64,000 bases of DNA from Pseudomonas putida (GCF_005080685.1 NZ_CP039371.1:1550001-1614000), one strand, 5' to 3'. Counted from the first letter of the stretch, positions 45,556 through 58,751 are shown. Numbers and translations are program-made. Notes: a model not told the origin generated them from the letters alone.

Positions 45556-46233
45556 TCAGCAACCGCACAGCGCGCTGTCGATCACCTTGCGCAGGTCCAG
45601 CGGGTGGTCCACCACCACGTCGGCGCCCCAGTTGTTCGGGTTGTCCTGAGGATGAATATAGCCGTAACGCACCGCTGCCGTGCGGGTGCCGGCGCCGCGG
45701 CCCGACTCGATGTCGCGCAGGTCGTCGCCGACGAACAGGACGCTGGCCGGGTCCAGGTTCAGCGTGGTGCAGGCCAGGGTCAGCGGCTCGGGGTCGGGCT
45801 TGCTGTTCTTCACGTGATCCGGGCAGATCAGCAGAGCAGAACGCTCGGCCAGGCCCAGGCGCTGCATGATCGGTTCGGCGAAGCGCACCGGCTTGTTGGT
45901 GACCACGCCCCAGATCAGGTTGCCTTTCTCGATGTCCGCGAGCAGTTCGGCCATGCCGTCGAACAGCTTGCTGTGCACCGCGCAGTCGCGCTGGTAGCGC
46001 TCGAGGAACTCCAGGCGCAGGGCTTCGAAGCCTTGGGCCTGCGGGTCCATGGCGAACGTGGTGGCGACCATGGCGCGCGCGCCGCCCGAGATCACGCCGC
46101 GGATCAGCTCGTCATCCACCGGCGGCAGGCCGCGGTCGGCGAGCATCGCCTGGCAGATGGCGATGAAGTCCGGCGCCGTGTCGAGCAGGGTGCCGTCCAT
46201 GTCGAAGAGTACTGCTCGCAAACGCATGCTCAT
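45556..46233 (-). CDS. mupP: N-acetylmuramic acid 6-phosphate phosphatase MupP
   Basis: HAD-IA phosphatase (225 aa) that dephosphorylates MurNAc 6-phosphate in the cell-wall recycling route which pseudomonads use to bypass de novo UDP-MurNAc synthesis and which affects fosfomycin tolerance. HAD motifs: DMDGTLLDT with nucleophile Asp (residues 11-19), VVTNKP (motif II), K-x-DPEPL and [10 protein letters not shown]. Older annotations call it phosphoglycolate phosphatase (Gph). Its ATG overlaps the ubiG stop (ATGA). Assignment to MupP rather than Gph rests on its position between ubiG and yciK. Confidence 0.92.
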   Translation of the reverse strand: MSMRLRAVLFDMDGTLLDTAPDFIAICQAMLADRGLPPVDDELIRGVISGGARAMVATTFAMDPQAQGFEALRLEFLERYQRDCAVHSKLFDGMAELLADIEKGNLIWGVVTNKPVRFAEPIMQRLGLAERSALLICPDHVKNSKPDPEPLTLACTTLNLDPASVLFVGDDLRDIESGRGAGTRTAAVRYGYIHPQDNPNNWGADVVVDHPLDLRKVIDSALCGC

Positions 46234-46928
46234 TCCTCGCGCAGGGTCTGGATCATGTAGTTGACGTCGACGTCGCTGCTGAGCTTGTAGTGCTTGGTCA
46301 GCGGGTTGTAGGTCAGGCCGATGATGTCCTTGACCTCGAGGCCGGCGTTACGGCTCCAGGCGCCCAGTTCGGAGGGGCGGATGAACTTCTTGAAGTCGTG
46401 GGTACCGCGCGGCAGCATCTTGAGGATGTATTCGGCGCCGATGATGGCCAGCAGGTAGGCCTTGGGGTTGCGGTTGATGGTCGAGAAGAACACCTGGCCG
46501 CCGGGCTTGACCATACGGTAGCAAGCGCGGATAACGGAAGACGGGTCGGGCACGTGCTCCAGCATCTCCAGGCAGGTGACCACGTCGAACTGCCCAGGCA
46601 TTTCTTCGGCCAGCGCCTCGGCAGTGATCTGCCGGTACTCGACCTGCACGCCCGACTCCAGTTGGTGCAACTGGGCGACGGCCAGTGGCGCCTCACCCAT
46701 GTCGATGCCGGTGACGCTGGCGCCGCGCAGGGCCATGGATTCACTGAGGATGCCGCCGCCGCAGCCGACGTCGAGCACCTTCTTGCCGGCCAGGCCGACG
46801 CGCTCGTCGATCCAGTTGACGCGCAGCGGGTTGATCTCGTGCAGCGGCTTGAACTCGCTCTCGCGGTCCCACCAGCGGTGGGCCAGGGCCTCGAACTTGG
46901 CGATTTCGGCGTGGTCGACGTTGCTCAT
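46230..46928 (-). CDS. ubiG: ubiquinone biosynthesis O-methyltransferase UbiG
   Basis: SAM-dependent enzyme that carries out both O-methylations in ubiquinone synthesis. The 232-aa protein has motif [14 protein letters not shown] (about 51-63), EMLEHVPDP (about 121) and the conserved N-terminal [20 protein letters not shown]. Start 46928 ([17 protein letters not shown]) was chosen because the 68-codon upstream extension crosses the divergent mtnA promoter. First gene of ubiG-mupP. Confidence 0.96.
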   Translation of the reverse strand: MSNVDHAEIAKFEALAHRWWDRESEFKPLHEINPLRVNWIDERVGLAGKKVLDVGCGGGILSESMALRGASVTGIDMGEAPLAVAQLHQLESGVQVEYRQITAEALAEEMPGQFDVVTCLEMLEHVPDPSSVIRACYRMVKPGGQVFFSTINRNPKAYLLAIIGAEYILKMLPRGTHDFKKFIRPSELGAWSRNAGLEVKDIIGLTYNPLTKHYKLSSDVDVNYMIQTLREE

Positions 46929-46996
46929 TGAACAGTCCTCGGGAACTTGTACTTCAAAGGGCGCAGTATACCCGAGCGTCTGCGACGCAGGGTCGC

Positions 46997-47002
46997 TATA
47001 AT
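46997..47002 (+). promoter_or_regulatory. -10 element candidate for mtnA
   Basis: A perfect TATAAT lies 36 bp before the mtnA ATG in the ubiG-mtnA divergent gap. The sequence 17 bp upstream (GAGCGT) is a poor -35 match, so an activator or another start is possible. Confidence 0.4.
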
Positions 47003-47038
47003 CGCCGGCTTTTAATGTGCGAACGACGGGGAGAGGCG

Positions 47039-48115
47039 ATGCGCGAGCAACTTTTGGCGGCGGAGAAGGTGACCGGCATTCGCTGGCACGACGGCTGCCT
47101 GCACCTGCTCGACCAGCGTCTGCTGCCAGCACAGGAGTGCTGGCTGACCTGCGTCGATGTTACGCAGGTGGTGGTGGCCATCCGGGACATGGCCGTGCGC
47201 GGCGCGGCGGCCATCGGCATCGCTGCGGCCTACGGCCTGGTGTTGGCCCTGGAAGAACGCCTGGCCCAGGGCGGCGATTGGGAGCAGGACCTGGAAGAGG
47301 ACTTTCTCAGCCTGGCCGAGGCGCGCCCCACCGCCGCCAACCTGTTCTGGGCGCTTAACCGCATGCGTGAGCGCCTGCAGCGCGTACGCCCCGAAGAAGA
47401 CTTGCTGGCGGCGCTGGAGGCCGAGGCGGTGGCCATCCACGAAAGCGACCGCGAGGCCAACCTGACCATGGCCCAGCACGGCATCGAGCTGATCCGTCGC
47501 CACCAGGGCAACCAGCAGGCGTTGCTGACCTACGGCAATGCCGGTGCGCTGGCCTGTGGGGGGTTCGGCACGGCGCTGGGGGTGATTCGCGCGGGCTTCC
47601 TCGAGGGGATGGTCGAGCGGGTGTATGCCGGCGAAACCCGTCCCTGGTTGCAGGGCTCGCGGCTGACCGCGTGGGAGCTGGCCAACGAAGGCATGCCGGT
47701 GACCCTGTGCGTCGACTCGGCACTGGCCCACCTGATGAAGACCAAGGGCATCACCTGGGTAGTGGTCGGTGCCGACTGCATCGCCGCCAATGGTGACGTC
47801 GCGAGCACGATCGGCACCTATCAGCTGGCGGTTAGCGCCATGCACCACGGGGTGCGCTTCATGGTGGTGGCGCCGAGCACCAGCATCGACCTCAACCTGG
47901 CCAGTGGCGAGGACATTCCCCTGGAAGAGCGCGCAGCCGATGAGTTGCTGGACGTTGCCGGCATGCGGGTGGCGGCGGATGTCGAGGTGTTCAATCCGGT
48001 ATTCGACGTGACCCCGGCCGACCTGATCGACGTGATCGTGACCGAGCGCGGCATCGTCGAGCGGCCGGATACCACCAAGCTGGCCCAGTTGATGTGTCGC
48101 AAGCGGTTGCACTGA
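47039..48115 (+). CDS. mtnA: S-methyl-5-thioribose-1-phosphate isomerase
   Basis: Aldose-ketose isomerase of the methionine salvage pathway, converting methylthioribose 1-phosphate to methylthioribulose 1-phosphate. The 358-aa protein has the phosphate-binding RGAAAIG (about 52-58), catalytic Cys in [15 protein letters not shown] (about 172) and catalytic Asp in [14 protein letters not shown] (about 245). Start 47039 follows GGGGAGAGG. Other mtn genes are not adjacent in this window. A long hairpin follows the stop. Confidence 0.96.
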   Translation: MREQLLAAEKVTGIRWHDGCLHLLDQRLLPAQECWLTCVDVTQVVVAIRDMAVRGAAAIGIAAAYGLVLALEERLAQGGDWEQDLEEDFLSLAEARPTAANLFWALNRMRERLQRVRPEEDLLAALEAEAVAIHESDREANLTMAQHGIELIRRHQGNQQALLTYGNAGALACGGFGTALGVIRAGFLEGMVERVYAGETRPWLQGSRLTAWELANEGMPVTLCVDSALAHLMKTKGITWVVVGADCIAANGDVASTIGTYQLAVSAMHHGVRFMVVAPSTSIDLNLASGEDIPLEERAADELLDVAGMRVAADVEVFNPVFDVTPADLIDVIVTERGIVERPDTTKLAQLMCRKRLH

Positions 48116-48137
48116 GGGGCAGCCGGGGATTGGCGGA

Positions 48138-48183
48138 GTGGGGGATATCGAGCGCCGTCCGCGTGGCGCTTGATATCCCCCAC
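48138..48183. terminator. long hairpin after mtnA
   Basis: GTGGGGGATATCGAGCGCC (48138-48156) pairs over 19 bp, with one G-T wobble, with 48165-48183; loop of 8 nt. No T tract follows, so it is a structure-only terminator or another RNA element. The rest of the 283-bp gap to gyrA holds gyrA promoter and leader sequence; no gene is seen. Confidence 0.6.
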
Positions 48184-48398
48184 CGAAGCATCCAGGCCAT
48201 ACACTTACAGCCCCCTTTTGTGATAACATCCGGCAGTTTCCAAGACCGCCCACGACGGCGGCCTTCATTGCGCAGATCCATGGCACAACTCATTGATTTG
48301 TCGTAAGTCGTCGCACCCTTTTGCGTTGCGGCGGCGAGCTTCGTTCGGCCCTTGAAGGAGGCTGCGAAGTTTCACCAGAAAAAGGAATCAGGCTTCTC

Positions 48399-51161
<2,763 letters not shown>

Positions 51162-51177
51162 GCAAGCGTAAAACCCG

Positions 51178-51203
51178 AACGGGGCGACCAAGGTCGCCCC
51201 GTT
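51178..51203 (+). terminator. intrinsic terminator of gyrA
   Basis: AACGGGGCGACC (51178-51189) pairs perfectly with GGTCGCCCCGTT (51192-51203) around AA, then TT follows. It is 16 bp after the gyrA stop. Confidence 0.88.
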
Positions 51204-51234
51204 TGACTGATTAAAGATGGCAACGCTGAGCCCT

Positions 51235-51347
51235 TGTAGGAGCGGCCTTGCGCCGCGATGGGTCGTGCAGCGGCCCCAGGATGCCCGCGGCGCTGCAGGA
51301 ACTGGGGCCGCTGCGCGCCCCCTCGCGGCGCAAGGCCGCTCCTACAC
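51235..51347. repeat. REP pair, second sequence type
   Basis: TGTAGGAGCGGCCTTGCGCC...CAGCGGCCCCAGG faces CTGGGGCCGCTGCGCGCCCC...GGCGCAAGGCCGCTCCTACA between gyrA and serC. The two outer arms are nearly perfect complements. Confidence 0.9.
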
Positions 51348-51402
51348 CGGTGCAGCGCGGCCTGCCAGTTACGATTTTGTTCTTTTTAGAGCGAGAGTGG
51401 AT

Positions 51403-52488
51403 GTGAGCAAACGAGCCTTTAACTTCTGCGCAGGCCCTGCCGCGCTTCCTGACGCCGTGCTGCAGCGTGCCCAGGCCGAAATGCTGGACTGGCACGGCAA
51501 GGGCTTGTCGGTGATGGAGATGAGCCATCGCAGCGACGACTACGTGGCCATCGCAGAGAAGGCCGAGCAGGACCTGCGTGACCTGCTGTCCGTCCCCTCC
51601 AACTACAAGGTCCTGTTCCTGCAGGGTGGCGCCAGCCAGCAGTTCGCCGAGATTCCGCTGAACCTGCTGCCGGAAAACGGCACCGCCGATTACGTCGAGA
51701 CCGGCATCTGGTCGAAAAAGGCCATCGAGGAAGCGCGTCGCTTCGGCCATGTCAACGTCGCCGCCAGCGCCAAGCCGTACGACTACCTGGCCATTCCTGG
51801 CCAGAACGAGTGGAACCTGACCAAGAACGCCGCCTACGTGCACTATGCGTCCAACGAGACCATCGGTGGCCTGCAGTTCGACTGGGTGCCCGAGACCGGT
51901 GACGTGCCGCTGGTGGTCGACATGTCGTCCGACATCCTCTCGCGTCCGATCGACGTTTCGCAGTACGGCATGATCTACGCCGGCGCGCAGAAGAACATCG
52001 GCCCCAGTGGCCTGGTGGTGGTGATCGTGCGTGAAGACCTGATCGGCCATGCCCGCAGCCACTGCCCGACGATGCTCGACTACAAGGTCGCTGCCGACAA
52101 CGGCTCGATGTACAACACCCCGGCCACCTATTCCTGGTACCTCTCCGGCCTGGTCTTCGAGTGGCTCAAGGAGCAGGGTGGCGTCGAGGCCATGGAGCAG
52201 CGCAACCGCGCCAAGAAAGACCGCTTGTATGGCTTCATCGACGCCAGCGAGTTCTACACCAACCCCATCAGCCACAACGCCCGTTCGTGGATGAACGTGC
52301 CGTTCCGCCTGGCCGACGAGCGCCTGGACAAGGCCTTCCTGGCCGGTGCCGACGCCCGCGGCCTGCTCAACCTAAAGGGCCACCGCTCGGTGGGTGGCAT
52401 GCGCGCATCCATCTACAACGCCCTGGGCCTCGAGGCCGTCGAGGCGCTGGTTGGCTACATGGCCGAATTCGAGAAGGAGCACGGCTGA
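51403..52488 (+). CDS. serC: 3-phosphoserine/phosphohydroxythreonine transaminase
   Basis: PLP-dependent aminotransferase for serine synthesis and the PLP pathway. The 361-aa protein has AFNFCAGPAALP at the N-terminus, GGASQQF (about 76-82) and the PLP lysine in AGAQKNIGPSG (about 197). The start is GTG 51403 (MSKRAFNFC); an ATG two bases upstream is out of frame. The stop overlaps the pheA start by 1 bp. Head of the serC-pheA-tyrA/aroA-cmk-rpsA run. Confidence 0.97.
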   Translation: MSKRAFNFCAGPAALPDAVLQRAQAEMLDWHGKGLSVMEMSHRSDDYVAIAEKAEQDLRDLLSVPSNYKVLFLQGGASQQFAEIPLNLLPENGTADYVETGIWSKKAIEEARRFGHVNVAASAKPYDYLAIPGQNEWNLTKNAAYVHYASNETIGGLQFDWVPETGDVPLVVDMSSDILSRPIDVSQYGMIYAGAQKNIGPSGLVVVIVREDLIGHARSHCPTMLDYKVAADNGSMYNTPATYSWYLSGLVFEWLKEQGGVEAMEQRNRAKKDRLYGFIDASEFYTNPISHNARSWMNVPFRLADERLDKAFLAGADARGLLNLKGHRSVGGMRASIYNALGLEAVEALVGYMAEFEKEHG

Positions 52489-53582
52489 TGTCCGAACAGG
52501 AACTCAAGGCGCTGCGCGTGCGTATCGACAGCCTCGACGAGAAGATCCTCGAGCTGATCAGCGATCGCGCCCGTTGCGCCCAGGAAGTCGCCAAGGTCAA
52601 GACCGCGTCCCTGGCCGAAGGCGAGAAGCCGGTGTTCTACCGCCCCGAGCGTGAAGCCGCCGTGCTCAAGCGCGTGATGGAGCGCAACAAGGGCCCGCTG
52701 GGCAACGAAGAGATGGCGCGGTTGTTCCGCGAGATCATGTCCTCGTGCCTGGCCCTGGAAGAGCCGCTCAAGGTCGCCTACCTCGGCCCCGAGGGCACCT
52801 TCACCCAGGCCGCCGCCATGAAGCACTTCGGCCACGCCGTGATCAGCCGCCCGATGGCGGCCATCGACGAAGTGTTCCGCGAAGTGGCGGCCGGTGCCGT
52901 CAACTTCGGCGTGGTGCCGGTGGAAAACTCCACCGAAGGCGCGGTGAGCCACACCCTGGACAGCTTCCTCGAGCACGACATGGTGATCTGCGGTGAGGTG
53001 GAACTGCGTATCCACCACCACCTGCTGGTGGGCGAGAACACCAAGACCGACAGCATCACCCGCATCTACTCCCACGCCCAGTCGCTGGCCCAGTGCCGCA
53101 AATGGCTGGACGCCCACTACCCGAACGTCGAGCGCGTGGCGGTCTCGAGCAATGCCGAGGCGGCCAAGCGGGTGAAGGGTGAGTGGAATTCGGCGGCCAT
53201 CGCCGGTGATATGGCGGCCAACCTGTACGGTTTGACCCGCCTGGCCGAGAAGATCGAGGACCGTCCGGACAACTCCACGCGCTTCCTGATGATCGGCAAC
53301 CAGGAAGTGCCACCGACCGGTGACGACAAGACCTCGATCATCGTGTCGATGAGCAACAAGCCTGGCGCCCTGCACGAGCTGCTGGTGCCGTTCCACGACA
53401 ACGGCATCGACCTGACCCGTATCGAGACCCGTCCGTCGCGTAGCGGCAAGTGGACCTACGTGTTCTTCATCGACTTCGTCGGCCACCACCGCGATCCGCT
53501 GATCAAGGCGGTGCTGGAGAAGATCAGCCAGGAAGCCGTGGCGCTCAAGGTGCTGGGGTCGTATCCCAAGGCGGTGCTTTGA
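52488..53582 (+). CDS. pheA: bifunctional chorismate mutase/prephenate dehydratase (P-protein)
   Basis: Converts chorismate to phenylpyruvate. The 364-aa protein has an AroQ-type chorismate mutase domain (about 1-90; LRVRIDSLDEKILELISDRARCAQEVAKVK), a prephenate dehydratase domain (about 95-270; YLGPEGTFTQAAA, VPVENSTEGAVSHTLD, DNSTRF) and a C-terminal ACT regulatory domain (about 280-360; SNKPGALHELL, ESRP-type motif ETRPSRSGKWTYVFFID). Start ATG overlaps the serC stop by one base. Feedback inhibition by phenylalanine is expected. Confidence 0.97.
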   Translation: MSEQELKALRVRIDSLDEKILELISDRARCAQEVAKVKTASLAEGEKPVFYRPEREAAVLKRVMERNKGPLGNEEMARLFREIMSSCLALEEPLKVAYLGPEGTFTQAAAMKHFGHAVISRPMAAIDEVFREVAAGAVNFGVVPVENSTEGAVSHTLDSFLEHDMVICGEVELRIHHHLLVGENTKTDSITRIYSHAQSLAQCRKWLDAHYPNVERVAVSSNAEAAKRVKGEWNSAAIAGDMAANLYGLTRLAEKIEDRPDNSTRFLMIGNQEVPPTGDDKTSIIVSMSNKPGALHELLVPFHDNGIDLTRIETRPSRSGKWTYVFFIDFVGHHRDPLIKAVLEKISQEAVALKVLGSYPKAVL

Positions 53583-53589
53583 TCTGTGC

Positions 53590-53668
53590 CCCAGGGGCTG
53601 CTCTGTAGCCCTTTCGCGGTCACTGTGGGAGCGGCCTTGCGTCGCGAAAGGGGTGCGAAGCGCCCCCA
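53590..53668. repeat. degenerate REP pair in the pheA-tyrA gap
   Basis: CCAGGGGCTGCTCTGTAGCC then CTTTCGCGG faces CTGTGGGAGCGGCCTTGCGT then CGCGAAAGG and GCGCCCCC. The left unit is shortened. It fills most of the 129-bp gap where some other pseudomonads carry hisC2. Confidence 0.7.
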
Positions 53669-53711
53669 ATGGCCCTCACGCTGTCTCGATTCTTGAACAA
53701 GGTCCGCACCC

Positions 53712-55952
53712 GTGGTAAATGCAGCAAAAACCAAATCCGCGCCAATCATCGACCGCCTGGTGGTCGTCGGCCTTGGCCTGATCGGCGGCTCGTTCGCCAA
53801 GGGCCTGCGTGAAAGCGGCCTGTGCCGCGAAGTGGTCGGCGTCGACCTCGATGCCCCGTCGCGCAAGCAAGCCGTGGCCTTAGGCGTGGTCGACCGCTGC
53901 GAAGAAGACCTCGCCGCCGCCTGCGTCGGTGCCGACGTGATCCAGCTCGCCGTGCCGATCCTGGCCATGGAGAAGGTCCTGGCGCGCCTGGCCCGGCTCG
54001 ACCTCGGCAATGCCGTCATCACCGACGTCGGCAGCGCCAAGGGCAACGTGGTGCGCGCCGCCCGTGAAGTGTTTGGCGCCAGCCTGCCGCGCTTCGTGCC
54101 TGGCCACCCGATCGCCGGCTCCGAGCAGAGCGGGGTGGAGGCCTCCAACGCCACGCTGTTCCGTCGCCACAAGGTCATCCTCACGCCATTGGCGCAAACC
54201 GATCCGGCCGCGCTGGCCCTGGTCGACCGCCTGTGGCGGGCCCTGGACGCCGATGTGGAGCACATGTCGGTCGAGCGCCATGACGAAGTCCTGGCCGCCA
54301 CCAGCCACCTGCCACACCTGCTGGCCTTCGGTTTGGTCGATTCGCTGGCCAAGCGCAATGAAAACCTGGAGATCTTCCGGTACGCTGCCGGAGGTTTCCG
54401 CGATTTCACCCGAATCGCCGGCAGCGATCCGACCATGTGGCACGACATCTTCCTCGCCAACCGCGAGGCGGTCCTGCGCACACTGGATACATTTCGCAGC
54501 GACCTCGACGCCTTGCGCGACGCGGTCGATGCAGGGGACGGGCACCAGTTGCTGGGTGTATTCACCCGCGCACGGGTTGCCCGCGAGCATTTCAGTAAAA
54601 TCCTGGCCCGCCGGGCCTATGTGGACGCTATGAACGCCAACGATCTGATTTTCCTGGCCCAACCGGGTGGCCGCGTGTCCGGACGGATCCGCGTACCGGG
54701 CGACAAGTCGATTTCCCACCGTTCGATCATGCTTGGCTCCCTGGCCGAAGGCACGACCGAGGTCGAAGGTTTCCTCGAAGGCGAGGACGCCCTGGCGACC
54801 CTGCAGGCTTTCCGCGACATGGGCGTGGTCATCGAAGGCCCCAATCACGGCCGCGTGACCATTCACGGCGTTGGCCTGCACGGCCTCAAGCCGCCGCCCG
54901 GCCCGCTGTACGTCGGTAACTCCGGCACCTCGATGCGCCTGCTCTCGGGCCTGCTCGCCGGCCAGCCGTTCGACGTGACCATGACCGGCGATGCCTCGCT
55001 GTCCAAGCGCCCGATGAATCGCGTGGCCAACCCGCTGCGTGAAATGGGCGCAGTGGTCGAGACCGGCCCGGACGGCCGTCCGCCGCTGACCATCCGCGGT
55101 GGCCACAAGCTCAAGGCGTTGAACTACACGCTGCCGATGGCCAGTGCCCAGGTCAAATCCTGCCTGCTGCTGGCTGGCTTGTATGCCGAAGGCACCACCA
55201 CCGTCACCGAGCCGGCGCCGACCCGCGATCACACCGAGCGCATGCTGCGCGGTTTCGGCTATGCGGTAGAGAGCAACGGCCCGGTCGCCTCGCTGCAGGC
55301 CGGTGGCAAGCTCACCGCCACCCGCATCGAAGTGCCTGCTGACATCTCCTCGGCGGCTTTCTTCCTGGTCGCGGCGTCGATCGCCCAGGGTTCCGAGCTG
55401 GTGCTCGAGCACGTCGGCATCAACCCGACCCGTACCGGCGTGATCGACATCCTGCGCCTGATGGGCGGCGACATCACCCTGGAAAACCAGCGTGAAGTCG
55501 GTGGCGAGCCGGTGGCCGACCTGCGCGTGCGCGGCACTCAGCTCAAGGGTATCGAGATCCCGGAGGCCCTGGTGCCGCTGGCCATCGACGAATTCCCGGT
55601 ATTGTTTGTCGCCGCCGCCTGCGCCGAAGGCCGCACCGTGCTGCGGGGCGCCGAAGAACTGCGGGTCAAGGAGTCGGACCGCATCCAGGTGATGGCCGAC
55701 GGCCTGATCGCCCTGGGCGTGAAGTGCGAGCCGACCCCGGACGGCATCATCATCGACGGCGGCCAGATCGGCGGCGGCGAAGTGCACGGCCACGGCGACC
55801 ACCGCATCGCCATGGCCTTCAGCGTGGCCTCGCTGCGCGCCAGCGCCCCGATCCGCATCCATGACTGCGCCAACGTCGCCACCTCGTTCCCGAACTTCCT
55901 GGCGCTGTGCGCCGAAGTCGGCATCCGCGTGGCCGAAGAGGGCAAGTCGTGA
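53712..55952 (+). CDS. tyrA-aroA: bifunctional prephenate dehydrogenase/EPSP synthase
   Basis: Natural fusion typical of Pseudomonas. The N-terminal TyrA domain (about 1-300) has the NAD motif [10 protein letters not shown] (residues 18-27), [12 protein letters not shown] and [17 protein letters not shown] with a catalytic His. The C-terminal AroA domain (about 310-746) makes 5-enolpyruvylshikimate 3-phosphate and has [31 protein letters not shown] and RVKESDR. Total length 746 aa. The start is GTG 53712; the preceding codons run into the REP element. The stop overlaps the cmk start (GTGA). AroA class I/II glyphosate sensitivity cannot be judged here. Confidence 0.96.
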   Translation: MVNAAKTKSAPIIDRLVVVGLGLIGGSFAKGLRESGLCREVVGVDLDAPSRKQAVALGVVDRCEEDLAAACVGADVIQLAVPILAMEKVLARLARLDLGNAVITDVGSAKGNVVRAAREVFGASLPRFVPGHPIAGSEQSGVEASNATLFRRHKVILTPLAQTDPAALALVDRLWRALDADVEHMSVERHDEVLAATSHLPHLLAFGLVDSLAKRNENLEIFRYAAGGFRDFTRIAGSDPTMWHDIFLANREAVLRTLDTFRSDLDALRDAVDAGDGHQLLGVFTRARVAREHFSKILARRAYVDAMNANDLIFLAQPGGRVSGRIRVPGDKSISHRSIMLGSLAEGTTEVEGFLEGEDALATLQAFRDMGVVIEGPNHGRVTIHGVGLHGLKPPPGPLYVGNSGTSMRLLSGLLAGQPFDVTMTGDASLSKRPMNRVANPLREMGAVVETGPDGRPPLTIRGGHKLKALNYTLPMASAQVKSCLLLAGLYAEGTTTVTEPAPTRDHTERMLRGFGYAVESNGPVASLQAGGKLTATRIEVPADISSAAFFLVAASIAQGSELVLEHVGINPTRTGVIDILRLMGGDITLENQREVGGEPVADLRVRGTQLKGIEIPEALVPLAIDEFPVLFVAAACAEGRTVLRGAEELRVKESDRIQVMADGLIALGVKCEPTPDGIIIDGGQIGGGEVHGHGDHRIAMAFSVASLRASAPIRIHDCANVATSFPNFLALCAEVGIRVAEEGKS

Positions 55953-56635
55953 CCGTTCAAGCACCCGTCATTACCATTGACGGCCCAAGCGGCTCGGGCA
56001 AGGGCACCGTTGCCGGCCTGCTGGCCCGCGAACTCGGCTGGAAGCTGCTGGATTCCGGCGCCCTGTACCGATTGCTGGCCTTCAACGCCACCAACCATGG
56101 CGTCGACTTGACCAACGAAGAGCTGCTCAAGGCCCTGGCCGCCCATCTGGATGTGCAGTTCATCGCCGCCGAGCCGGGTAAGCTGCAACAGATCATTCTC
56201 GAAGGCGAGGATGTCAGCAACGTCATCCGTACCGAAACGGTCGGCGCCGGCGCCTCGATGGTCGCTTCGCTGCCAGCGGTGCGCGAGGCGTTGCTGCAGC
56301 GTCAGCGCGCCTTCCGCGAACTGCCCGGGCTGATCGCCGACGGTCGCGACATGGGTACCGTGGTGTTCCCCGACGCGCCGCTGAAGGTGTTTCTCACCGC
56401 CAGTGCCGAGGAGCGTGCCCGTCGTCGCTACCTCCAGTTGAAGGGCAAGGGCGAAGATGTTAGTCTGTCGAGTCTGCTAGATGAGATTCGTGCGCGTGAT
56501 GAACGCGACACACAACGTGCGGTGGCCCCGCTGAAACCAGCGGCCGATGCCATCCAGTTGGACTCCACCGAGTTGTCCATCGAGCAGGTGTTGCAACGTA
56601 TCAGGAGCGAGATCGCCCAGCGCGATCTGCTCTGA
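55949..56635 (+). CDS. cmk: (d)CMP kinase
   Basis: Cytidylate kinase that phosphorylates CMP and dCMP. The 228-aa protein has P-loop [12 protein letters not shown] (about 10-21), [22 protein letters not shown] (about 128-149) and [10 protein letters not shown]. The start GTG 55949 overlaps the tyrA-aroA stop by 4 bp, showing translational coupling. rpsA follows after 124 bp. Confidence 0.97.
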   Translation: MTVQAPVITIDGPSGSGKGTVAGLLARELGWKLLDSGALYRLLAFNATNHGVDLTNEELLKALAAHLDVQFIAAEPGKLQQIILEGEDVSNVIRTETVGAGASMVASLPAVREALLQRQRAFRELPGLIADGRDMGTVVFPDAPLKVFLTASAEERARRRYLQLKGKGEDVSLSSLLDEIRARDERDTQRAVAPLKPAADAIQLDSTELSIEQVLQRIRSEIAQRDLL

Positions 56636-56700
56636 TAGCCAGGAAAGCAGGCAGGGGCACCAGTCAACGTCCTGTCGGCTTTCCTTTACTTAAAACAAAC

Positions 56701-56720
56701 CCACATTGTCTGGAATGTGG
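56701..56720 (+). promoter_or_regulatory. hairpin in the rpsA leader
   Basis: CCACATT (56701-56707) and AATGTGG (56714-56720) form a perfect 7-bp stem with loop GTCTGG, 39 bp before the rpsA ATG. S1 represses its own mRNA in E. coli through leader structure, so this may be a comparable element; that is inference. Confidence 0.45.
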
Positions 56721-56759
56721 CGATGGGCGTCTGTTTCGCCCGAATCTACAGGAATTAAA

Positions 56760-58436
56760 ATGAGCGAAAGCTTTGCAGAACTCTTTGAAGAAAGCCTGAA
56801 AACCCTCAATCTTCAGCCGGGTGCAATCATCTCCGGTATCGTTGTCGACATCGACGGCGACTGGGTTACCGTACACGCTGGCCTGAAGTCCGAGGGCGTC
56901 ATCCCGCTCGAGCAGTTCTACAACGAAGCTGGCGAGCTGACCATCAAGGTCGGTGACGAAGTTCACGTTGCGCTGGACGCGGTCGAAGACGGCTTTGGCG
57001 AAACCAAACTGTCCCGTGAAAAAGCCAAGCGCGCCGAGTGCTGGATTGTTCTGGAAGCAGCTTTCGCCGCCGAAGAAGTGGTCAAGGGCGTTATCAACGG
57101 TAAGGTTAAGGGCGGCTTCACTGTCGACGTTAACGGCATCCGTGCGTTCCTGCCGGGCTCCCTGGTTGATGTCCGCCCAGTGCGCGACACCTCCCACCTC
57201 GAAGGCAAAGAGCTGGAATTCAAGGTCATCAAGCTGGACCAGAAGCGCAACAACGTTGTCGTTTCCCGTCGCAGCGTGCTGGAAGCCGAGAACAGCGCCG
57301 AGCGCGAAGCCCTGCTGGAAACCCTGCAGGAAGGCCAACAGGTCAAAGGTATCGTCAAGAACCTCACCGACTACGGTGCATTCGTGGACCTGGGCGGCAT
57401 CGACGGCCTGCTGCACATCACCGACATGGCTTGGAAGCGCATCAAGCACCCGTCGGAAATCGTCAACGTTGGTGACGAAGTCGACGTTCGCGTTCTGAAG
57501 TTCGACCGTGAGCGCAACCGCGTTTCCCTGGGTCTGAAGCAGATGGGCGAAGATCCGTGGGTTGCTATCACTGCGCGTTACCCAGAAGGTACTCGCGTAC
57601 AGGCTCGCGTTACCAACCTGACCGACTACGGCTGCTTCGCTGAGCTGGAAGAAGGCGTTGAAGGTCTGGTACACGTTTCCGAAATGGACTGGACCAACAA
57701 GAACATCCACCCGTCGAAAGTCGTTCAGGTTGGCGACGAAGTGGAAGTCATGGTTCTGGACATCGACGAAGAGCGTCGTCGTATCTCCCTGGGTATCAAG
57801 CAGTGCAAATCCAACCCATGGGAAGACTTCTCCGGCCAGTTCAACAAGGGTGACAAGATCACCGGTACCATCAAGTCGATCACCGACTTCGGTATCTTCA
57901 TCGGTCTGGAAGGCGGCATCGACGGCCTGGTTCACCTGTCCGACATCTCCTGGAACGAAACCGGCGAAGAAGCCGTACGTCGTTTCAAGAAGGGCGACGA
58001 GCTGGAAACCGTCATCCTGTCGGTCGATCCAGAGCGCGAGCGCATCTCCCTGGGCATCAAGCAGCTGGAAGACGATCCGTTCTCCAACTTCGTTGCTGTC
58101 AATGACAAGGGCGCTATCGTCAAGGGCATCGTGAAAGAAGTTGACGCCAAAGGCGCCATCGTCACCCTGGCCGACGACATCGAAGCCACTCTGAAAGCTT
58201 CCGAAATCAGCCGTGACCGCGTTGAAGACGCGCGTAACGTCCTGAAGGAAGGCGAAGAGATCGAAGCCAAGATCATCAGCGTTGACCGCAAGTCCCGCGT
58301 CATCAGCCTGTCGATCAAGTCGAAAGACGACGCTGAAGAGCGTGAAGCCATCCAGAGCCTGAAAAACGCTCCGGAAGCGGCTGCCGACACCACCATGGCC
58401 GCGCTGCTGCGCGAAGCTATGGCCAAGCAGAACTGA
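56760..58436 (+). CDS. rpsA: 30S ribosomal protein S1
   Basis: RNA-binding ribosomal protein that helps mRNA bind the 30S subunit. The 558-aa protein has six S1 motifs, the first two degenerate and ribosome-binding, the rest with the typical GxVxxITDFGxFVxLxGxxGLVHxSD pattern repeated at about 86-residue steps. Codon use favours GTT, GCT and CGT more than neighbours, as expected for a highly expressed gene. ATG 56760 follows CAGGAA. Followed by an intrinsic terminator. Confidence 0.98.
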   Translation: MSESFAELFEESLKTLNLQPGAIISGIVVDIDGDWVTVHAGLKSEGVIPLEQFYNEAGELTIKVGDEVHVALDAVEDGFGETKLSREKAKRAECWIVLEAAFAAEEVVKGVINGKVKGGFTVDVNGIRAFLPGSLVDVRPVRDTSHLEGKELEFKVIKLDQKRNNVVVSRRSVLEAENSAEREALLETLQEGQQVKGIVKNLTDYGAFVDLGGIDGLLHITDMAWKRIKHPSEIVNVGDEVDVRVLKFDRERNRVSLGLKQMGEDPWVAITARYPEGTRVQARVTNLTDYGCFAELEEGVEGLVHVSEMDWTNKNIHPSKVVQVGDEVEVMVLDIDEERRRISLGIKQCKSNPWEDFSGQFNKGDKITGTIKSITDFGIFIGLEGGIDGLVHLSDISWNETGEEAVRRFKKGDELETVILSVDPERERISLGIKQLEDDPFSNFVAVNDKGAIVKGIVKEVDAKGAIVTLADDIEATLKASEISRDRVEDARNVLKEGEEIEAKIISVDRKSRVISLSIKSKDDAEEREAIQSLKNAPEAAADTTMAALLREAMAKQN

Positions 58437-58454
58437 GTTCTGTTTGATCGGTAA

Positions 58455-58483
58455 AAAGGGTGGCCTTCGGGCCGCCCTTTTTT
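58455..58483 (+). terminator. intrinsic terminator of rpsA
   Basis: AAAGGGTGGCC (58455-58465), loop TTCG, and GGCCGCCCTTT (58470-58480) with a T run to 58482. A GNRA/TTCG-type tetraloop and T tract make this a textbook terminator. Confidence 0.93.
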
Positions 58484-58751
58484 ATGCCTGCAAGAAAATC
58501 CCGTGACCCTTTGAGGGAGCGGGTGCATCGCAGAGCGCGAACCGCCGCGAACTCAAGCATCACCCGTGCTATCCCCTCGACCCCCTCAAACCTGCGTCAC
58601 TCCTCGCCTGGCTGACGCCGTCTCGCTAGCCAGAACGTACCCCCTTCTTGAATTTTTTTATTAAGTCAAGATCCACCCTGTTCAAATCCCGCCGAGCGTG
58701 CTACAAACTGATTAAGCAATGATCTAGCTGCTTGATAACGAAGGGAAAAAC
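58484..58751 (+). promoter_or_regulatory. ihfB upstream region with candidate IHF site
   Basis: The 315-bp gap between rpsA and ihfB has the terminator, then no gene. It contains an AT-rich tract (TTGAATTTTTTTATTAAGTC near 58648-58667) unusual for this genome. At 58725-58737, TAGCTGCTTGATA matches the IHF consensus WATCAANNNNTTR on the minus strand at all but one fixed position, 15 bp before the ihfB ATG, which would fit autoregulation as seen in E. coli himD. Confidence 0.4.
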
